DNA of 64,000 bases, from positions 62,001 to 126,000 of the forward strand of contig NZ_JAIUDQ010000006.1 in NCBI RefSeq assembly GCF_020164435.1, written 5' to 3'. Both the position numbers and the translations under genes were made by a program. Shown one piece after another: positions 62,623-64,000 of this stretch. The notes beneath the pieces were generated by a model. It had not been told where the DNA came from, ran no database searches, and saw only the letters and a program-made list of their open reading frames with translations. Position 1 is the first letter of the stretch; the number at the start of each line of letters is the position of its first letter. This stretch comes from Phyllobacterium lublinensis. Its GTDB lineage: Bacteria > Pseudomonadota > Alphaproteobacteria > Rhizobiales > Rhizobiaceae.

Positions 62623-63675
62623 CTAACGCGCCCGCTTCAACGCGTGTCGGATCAACCGATCGATCAATTCGGGGTAGGGAATACCACTTTCGGCGAATAC
62701 CTTCGGATACATGCTGATGTTTGTAAAACCTGGTATCGTATTGATTTCATTTATGAATATATGTCCATCAAGACGCAGGAAGAAATCGACGCGAGCCATG
62801 CCTGTGCATCCGAGTGCCGTGAAAGCCCGTTTTGCCATCTCCTGGAGGGCAATCGTCGTGCCAACTTCAAGCTGGGCCGGTACAAACAAGACGGCGCCAT
62901 CAGCGTCGATATACTTCGCCTCATAGGAATAGAAACCGTGTGCTGCTGCCGGCGCTATTTCACCGGGAACAGACACCCGCAGCGTACCATCCTCTTCCTC
63001 GAGTACACCGAGCTCGATCTCCCGAGCATCAATGAATTCTTCGATCAGAACGCGGCTGTCATACTTGAGGCCATCATCGATTGCCGATGACAGCTCGGCC
63101 GCTGTCCTTGCCTTGCTCACGCCGACGGACGAGCCTTGCCGTACTGGTTTGACAAACAGCGGCAATCCAAGTTCCTGCGCGATCGCTTCGGCATCAGGCC
63201 TCTCCTGGCGGCTGATCGTCCGCCCGCGAGCCACTGGGAGACCTGCCTGCGCAAACAGACATTTGGCCTGATGCTTGTCCATCGCAGCAGCAGAACCAAA
63301 AATGCCGCAGCCCACATAGGCCACGTCGGCAACTTCGGCGAAGCCCTGGACGGAGCCGTCTTCCCCGAATTGACCGTGGAGGATTGGGATCAGCACGTCG
63401 ACCGGCGCAATTTCATAGGCAGGCCCGGAGCGCGGCAGAACAAGTGTCCGTCCTTTGCCGCCGGGCAGCAGGCTGACCCGCGCGCCATCCTCCGGGACGG
63501 ATTGCGGAAACGCACCATCGATCAGCAGCCATTTGCCCTCGCGCGTGATGGCAATGAGTACAACCTCATATTTTTCGCGGTCGATGGCCCGATCAACGTT
63601 CCTGGCCGACATCAGGGAAACATCGTGCTCGGCAGACTTGCCACCGAACAGAATTGCAACGCGTATCCTGGACAT
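62623..63675 (-). CDS. ddl: D-alanine--D-alanine ligase
   Basis: This 350-residue ATP-grasp ligase makes D-Ala-D-Ala for peptidoglycan. It starts RIRVAILFGGKSAEHDVSLM (G-G-x-S-x-E-H), has the ATP-grasp parts LPLFVKPVRQGSSVGVSKAR and VLIEEFIDAREIELGVL, and ends with ARVDFFLRLDGHIFINEINT followed by IPGFTNISMYPKVF. The Tyr-Ser loop SYEAKYID identifies the DdlA type. It lies outside the mur cluster, as a stand-alone gene. Confidence 0.96.
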   Translation of the reverse strand: MSRIRVAILFGGKSAEHDVSLMSARNVDRAIDREKYEVVLIAITREGKWLLIDGAFPQSVPEDGARVSLLPGGKGRTLVLPRSGPAYEIAPVDVLIPILHGQFGEDGSVQGFAEVADVAYVGCGIFGSAAAMDKHQAKCLFAQAGLPVARGRTISRQERPDAEAIAQELGLPLFVKPVRQGSSVGVSKARTAAELSSAIDDGLKYDSRVLIEEFIDAREIELGVLEEEDGTLRVSVPGEIAPAAAHGFYSYEAKYIDADGAVLFVPAQLEVGTTIALQEMAKRAFTALGCTGMARVDFFLRLDGHIFINEINTIPGFTNISMYPKVFAESGIPYPELIDRLIRHALKRAR

Positions 63676-63743
63676 GCTGAAAACGTCTCACTCTGAATGG
63701 AGCCAAGGTACAATGAGAAATCGATAAGCTTGGCAGGTTTGCG

Positions 63744-64000
63744 TCAATCGCCCGTTACAAAAAACCGCCAGCGACCTTTCGGAGTGATACCGAGGCGATA
63801 GAACACATAGGTTCCGAACTGCTTCATTTCATCGTAATCGCCGGCTGTAACGATCTGGAAGAGCTCAACCTTCTGCTTCGCGTCAAGCTTGTCGAGCGGG
63901 TAGGCGAAGAAGTAGGGCCACACGTAGAGCTCATCCGCGGTACCCGCATCGAGATGGACATAGCCCGATTCCAGCACGTCGACCAGGATCGCCAGGATTT
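63744..64000 (-). CDS. Conserved hypothetical protein, C-terminal part
   Basis: The frame enters from beyond the window end and ends at 63744. The visible 85 residues read LVDVLESGYVHLDAGTADEL, then VWPYFFAYPLDKLDAKQKVE, and close GITPKGRWRFFVTGD. This soluble-looking domain occurs in conserved rhizobial proteins of unknown function, as I recall. Only the end is visible, so signal sequence and start cannot be judged. Confidence 0.7.
   Translation of the reverse strand, partial: ILAILVDVLESGYVHLDAGTADELYVWPYFFAYPLDKLDAKQKVELFQIVTAGDYDEMKQFGTYVFYRLGITPKGRWRFFVTGD

Overview
The window is chromosomal DNA of an alphaproteobacterium of the order Hyphomicrobiales (Rhizobiales), most likely the Brucellaceae/Phyllobacteriaceae group. 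The evidence is the Omp2-type porin pair in opposite orientations, the housekeeping order dapA-smpB / rpoZ-rsh-pyrE-DUF2062-acpS-lepB-rnc-era-recO, the nadABC operon with a NadQ-type regulator, and several families restricted to this order (DUF1236, DUF6074). No rRNA, tRNA or CRISPR array was found.

Bases 1 to about 7,650 are accessory DNA. They hold the end of a GNAT (TacT-like) acetyltransferase, two unrecognised proteins, a gene-free repeat-rich stretch, a truncated acyltransferase, and a tightly packed minus-strand module typical of an integrated element: P4-type integrase, AlpA-like regulator, winged-helix protein, replication-type HTH protein, DUF6074 protein, a 55-residue protein and a small HTH protein. 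Several of these genes overlap by ATGA.

Bases 7.8-36.7 kb are a patchwork of chromosomal accessory genes with visible decay: a frameshifted MerR-like remnant; a short-chain dehydrogenase lacking the usual Tyr/Lys pair, divergent from a LysR regulator; and a deletion scar that beheaded a divergent AraC regulator/arylsulfatase pair. An intact secreted arylsulfatase and an octaheme cytochrome follow, divergent from a histidine kinase with a periplasmic binding-protein-like sensor and two response regulators. Next come a DedA protein flanked by two copies of an sRNA-like element, several small secreted proteins, a lone tyrosine recombinase preceded by a coupled 59-residue gene, and two porin genes whose first 151 bp are identical and inverted around an SMR efflux gene. 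A BON-domain protein, a helix-hairpin-helix membrane protein, a hydrolase, a lytic transglycosylase and an AT-rich insert carrying an RTX protein close this part.

Bases 36.7-64 kb are conserved core: dapA, smpB, a family-5 uracil-DNA glycosylase, a NYN nuclease, the rpoZ-to-recO block, a thioesterase, a GH5 glycosidase, an MFS transporter, nadABC-panCB (overlapping, with a palindromic operator 66 bp upstream), a five-gene minus-strand operon ygfZ-HD hydrolase-phosphatase-nadQ-cupin, pyrC, an ECF41 sigma factor with its carboxymuconolactone decarboxylase partner and a matching promoter, and ddl. The best leads are the porin inverted repeats, the dedA-flanking sRNA-like pair, the hidden small genes in the integrated module and ahead of the recombinase, and the sulfatase/octaheme/two-component locus.
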